From Takifugu bimaculatus (taxonomy: Eukaryota > Chordata > Actinopteri > Tetraodontiformes > Tetraodontidae), in the NCBI GenBank assembly GCA_004026145.2, contig CP034993.1, positions 5,016,465 to 5,080,464 of the forward strand: a stretch of DNA of 64,000 nt, given 5' to 3'. The notes beneath the pieces were generated by a model, which did no database searches, was not told the DNA's origin, and saw only the letters and a list, made by a program, of their open reading frames with translations. The stretch's first letter is position 1. Every line of letters begins with the position of its first letter. Shown here piece after piece: positions 62,453-64,000 of the stretch. Position numbers and translations under genes: made by a program.

Positions 62453-63563
62453 GTACGATGATTGAAACTCCCGGGTTCATTCCCACAATCGGTAGTCTTT
62501 GGTCAGAGCTCTAACAATGTCTGTATGCAGTTGTCCCAGGCCAGGTTCAACTGGGCTCAGCTGTGGCAAGGACCAATCATGGGACACATGATTGGAGAAG
62601 GAGCCGTTTCTTAGCAGGAGGGACATGAGTGCAGTGTTGGTGTCACTGCTTCTATCTTCCCTCAGCACTGGCAGATTGTGTCTTTATGTTTCGCAGACTG
62701 CACCATCTCACTTGTTATGCAAGGGTTAGTTGTATATTTTAAAATGAATTCTCATGGCCTTAAACTGAAGAGAGATATTCTGGAAGTACCACGAATCCCA
62801 CCCCCACTCCTCTCCTGTCCTCTCTTTCCATCTTGCCTTTCAGCATACATCTCTAATTGTTTTTCTAAAAGTGTAACGGGAAGACAATGGCTTCTCCTGT
62901 GCGCTGCCCAATGGGCCTGAGGGGACAGGAAGAGCACTAATGATATACATATATAATCCCAAATTGACGTGAAATGCCGGGTACCTGGGAGATTTATACC
63001 ACAATTTGTGTGGTTAAGAGTGTTCCCAAGGAATTCTGGCCGGCTGCACATGCTGCTCTCAGACAATGGGGCGCTCAGCGGGTCCTGAATGGGCTTCCAT
63101 AGCTCACATGGCTGATTGGGGCTCTGTTGAGTCTGTTTAGTACCAGATCTCACATGACAGTACGAAAAATGAGAAAAGGTTGTGAACAAGTCTAAGTATA
63201 TGACTCACCTGTTGAGGCTGAATGGAAGGGTAAAAAAACGTTAATGAGTCTTATGAAAGCTTTTCTGTACATGTAATGTTCAGACATAAATAAAGCTCTA
63301 GGTTTAAATGTTACTTCCGCACTGTTTGTTCAGCACTCTTGGAGGAAGTGTTCACCAGGAGCAGCATTGTTGTAGCAGCGTGAAGGTCTGTTGACACATT
63401 GGCAGTACTGAGAAACAGCCAAAGGTTGACTGGCGGCTCGCTGACACAGTTTGGTCACCTTAATGACGAGGTTTTTTTTTTTAAATCAATGGTCATTTGG
63501 CTTTAATTTACTCTCACTGCTTTTTGCACTCAACTTTTCATTAATCTGCTCCATTGTTGCCAG
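62453..63563 (+). other. Neuroligin intron, no other feature recognised
   Basis: A 1111-bp intron from gtacga to ccattgttgccag. A minus-strand frame of 145 codons at 62752-63189 has no recognisable domain and is taken as chance. A T10 run lies at 63472-63481. Confidence 0.75.
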
Positions 63564-63720
63564 GGACCCAAACCAGCCTGTGCCGCAGGACACCAAGTTT
63601 ATCCACACCAAGCCGAATCGCTTTGAAGAGGTTGCATGGACACGTTACAACCAAAAGGACCAGCTCTATCTGCACATTGGCTTAAAGCCCCGGGTGAAAG
63701 AGCACTACCGTGCCAACAAG
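63564..63720 (+). CDS. nlgn1: Neuroligin-1 coding exon (DPNQPVPQ to RANK)
   Basis: A 157-nt exon, acceptor ttgttgccag, donor gtagag, phase 2 to phase 0. It encodes DPNQPVPQDTKFIHTKPNRF, EEVAWTRYNQKDQLYLHIGL and KPRVKEHYRANK, with KEHYRANK and WTRY the neuroligin-1 form. Reading past 63720 gives VEPHVNN and a stop at 63790 instead of the family's LWLELVPHL continuation, so the GT at 63721 is taken as a real donor. The remaining ectodomain end, stalk, transmembrane segment and PDZ-binding tail must lie beyond the window. Confidence 0.94.
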
Positions 63721-64000
63721 GTAGAGCCACACGTCAATAACCATATTCTCTTGTTCTATATGAGTTTGCCTTGTTTGTGCCGTGCTCTGTAGTATTGAAG
63801 TCGGTGCCAGTGTGTTTTTGTGCTGCACAGATTGTGTTGAATGTGGTATTGACTGAATGCATCTAGTTTAATGTTACTGTATCGATTTGTTTCCTCAGTA
63901 TTTGCTTTCAGAAGTTGCTGGTGTGGATGTTTCCTGCTGTTTCACTTTTGTCCTCTCACAGTTTGTCTGTCCCTCCCTTGTCTGTCTGTCCCTGCATTCA
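63721..64000 (+). other. Start of next neuroligin intron
   Basis: Begins gtagag. No sequence resembling the LWLELVPHLHN continuation is found up to the window edge. Contains short TCTGTC/TGTCTG repeats at 63962-63990. Confidence 0.75.

Noticed and set aside
62752..63189. A 145-codon minus-strand frame inside a neuroligin intron
   Set aside because: No recognisable motif; position antisense in an intron and composition suggest chance.

Overview
This window looks like teleost fish nuclear DNA, probably from a spiny-rayed (percomorph-type) fish. Three things point that way: dense (CA)n, tri- and tetranucleotide microsatellites; L2-, Rex1/Babar- and Ty3/Gypsy-type retroelement remnants of the kind common in teleosts; and a vertebrate synaptic gene with short introns. 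It contains one recognisable host gene, a neuroligin on the + strand. Five consecutive coding exons lie at 56318-63720, and the gene continues past the right edge. Residue-level features (the DTVELV...KELVDQDIQPARYHIAF stretch, insert B, YVFGLPMIG) fit neuroligin-1 (nlgn1) better than neuroligins 2, 3 or 4. The visible exons encode about 387 residues of the cholinesterase-like ectodomain. The signal peptide, the N-terminal half, the stalk, the transmembrane segment and the cytoplasmic tail are not in the window.

Layout. 1-9.8 kb is non-coding single-copy DNA with microsatellites. 9.8-11.3 kb holds a decayed antisense Ty3/Gypsy element (one LTR, integrase and protease scraps) beside an L2 scrap and a 20-bp minisatellite. 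11.6-26.7 kb is non-coding, many (GT)n tracts, with a transposon-poor TAAT-rich block near 23.8-25.8 kb that could hold conserved enhancers. 26.7-27.4 kb is a sense Rex1-like LINE 3' end. 27.6-39.5 kb is non-coding with several very long microsatellites. 39.5-39.9, 43.8-45.0 and 55.6-56.0 kb are three L2 3' ends, each carrying a large (GGAGA)n expansion; the middle one is interrupted by a Rex1-like element. 49.35-53.8 kb is an antisense, nearly full-coding L2 LINE carrying a truncated LTR element (LTR, primer binding site, gag). 56.3-64 kb holds the neuroligin exons, with more L2 remnants in the first visible intron.

No other host exon was recognised, including the neuroligin exon that should precede 56318 (the VMVYIHGGSY...VNYRLG segment). 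If the gene is intact, the first 56 kb is probably intron or upstream territory of the same gene. Most long open frames here are translated microsatellites or transposon debris. The most interesting biology is in the neuroligin: three introns interrupt coding sequence that I recall as uninterrupted in mammals, and the expected alternative donor for insert B is absent. I saw no new defence, biosynthetic or other multi-gene system.
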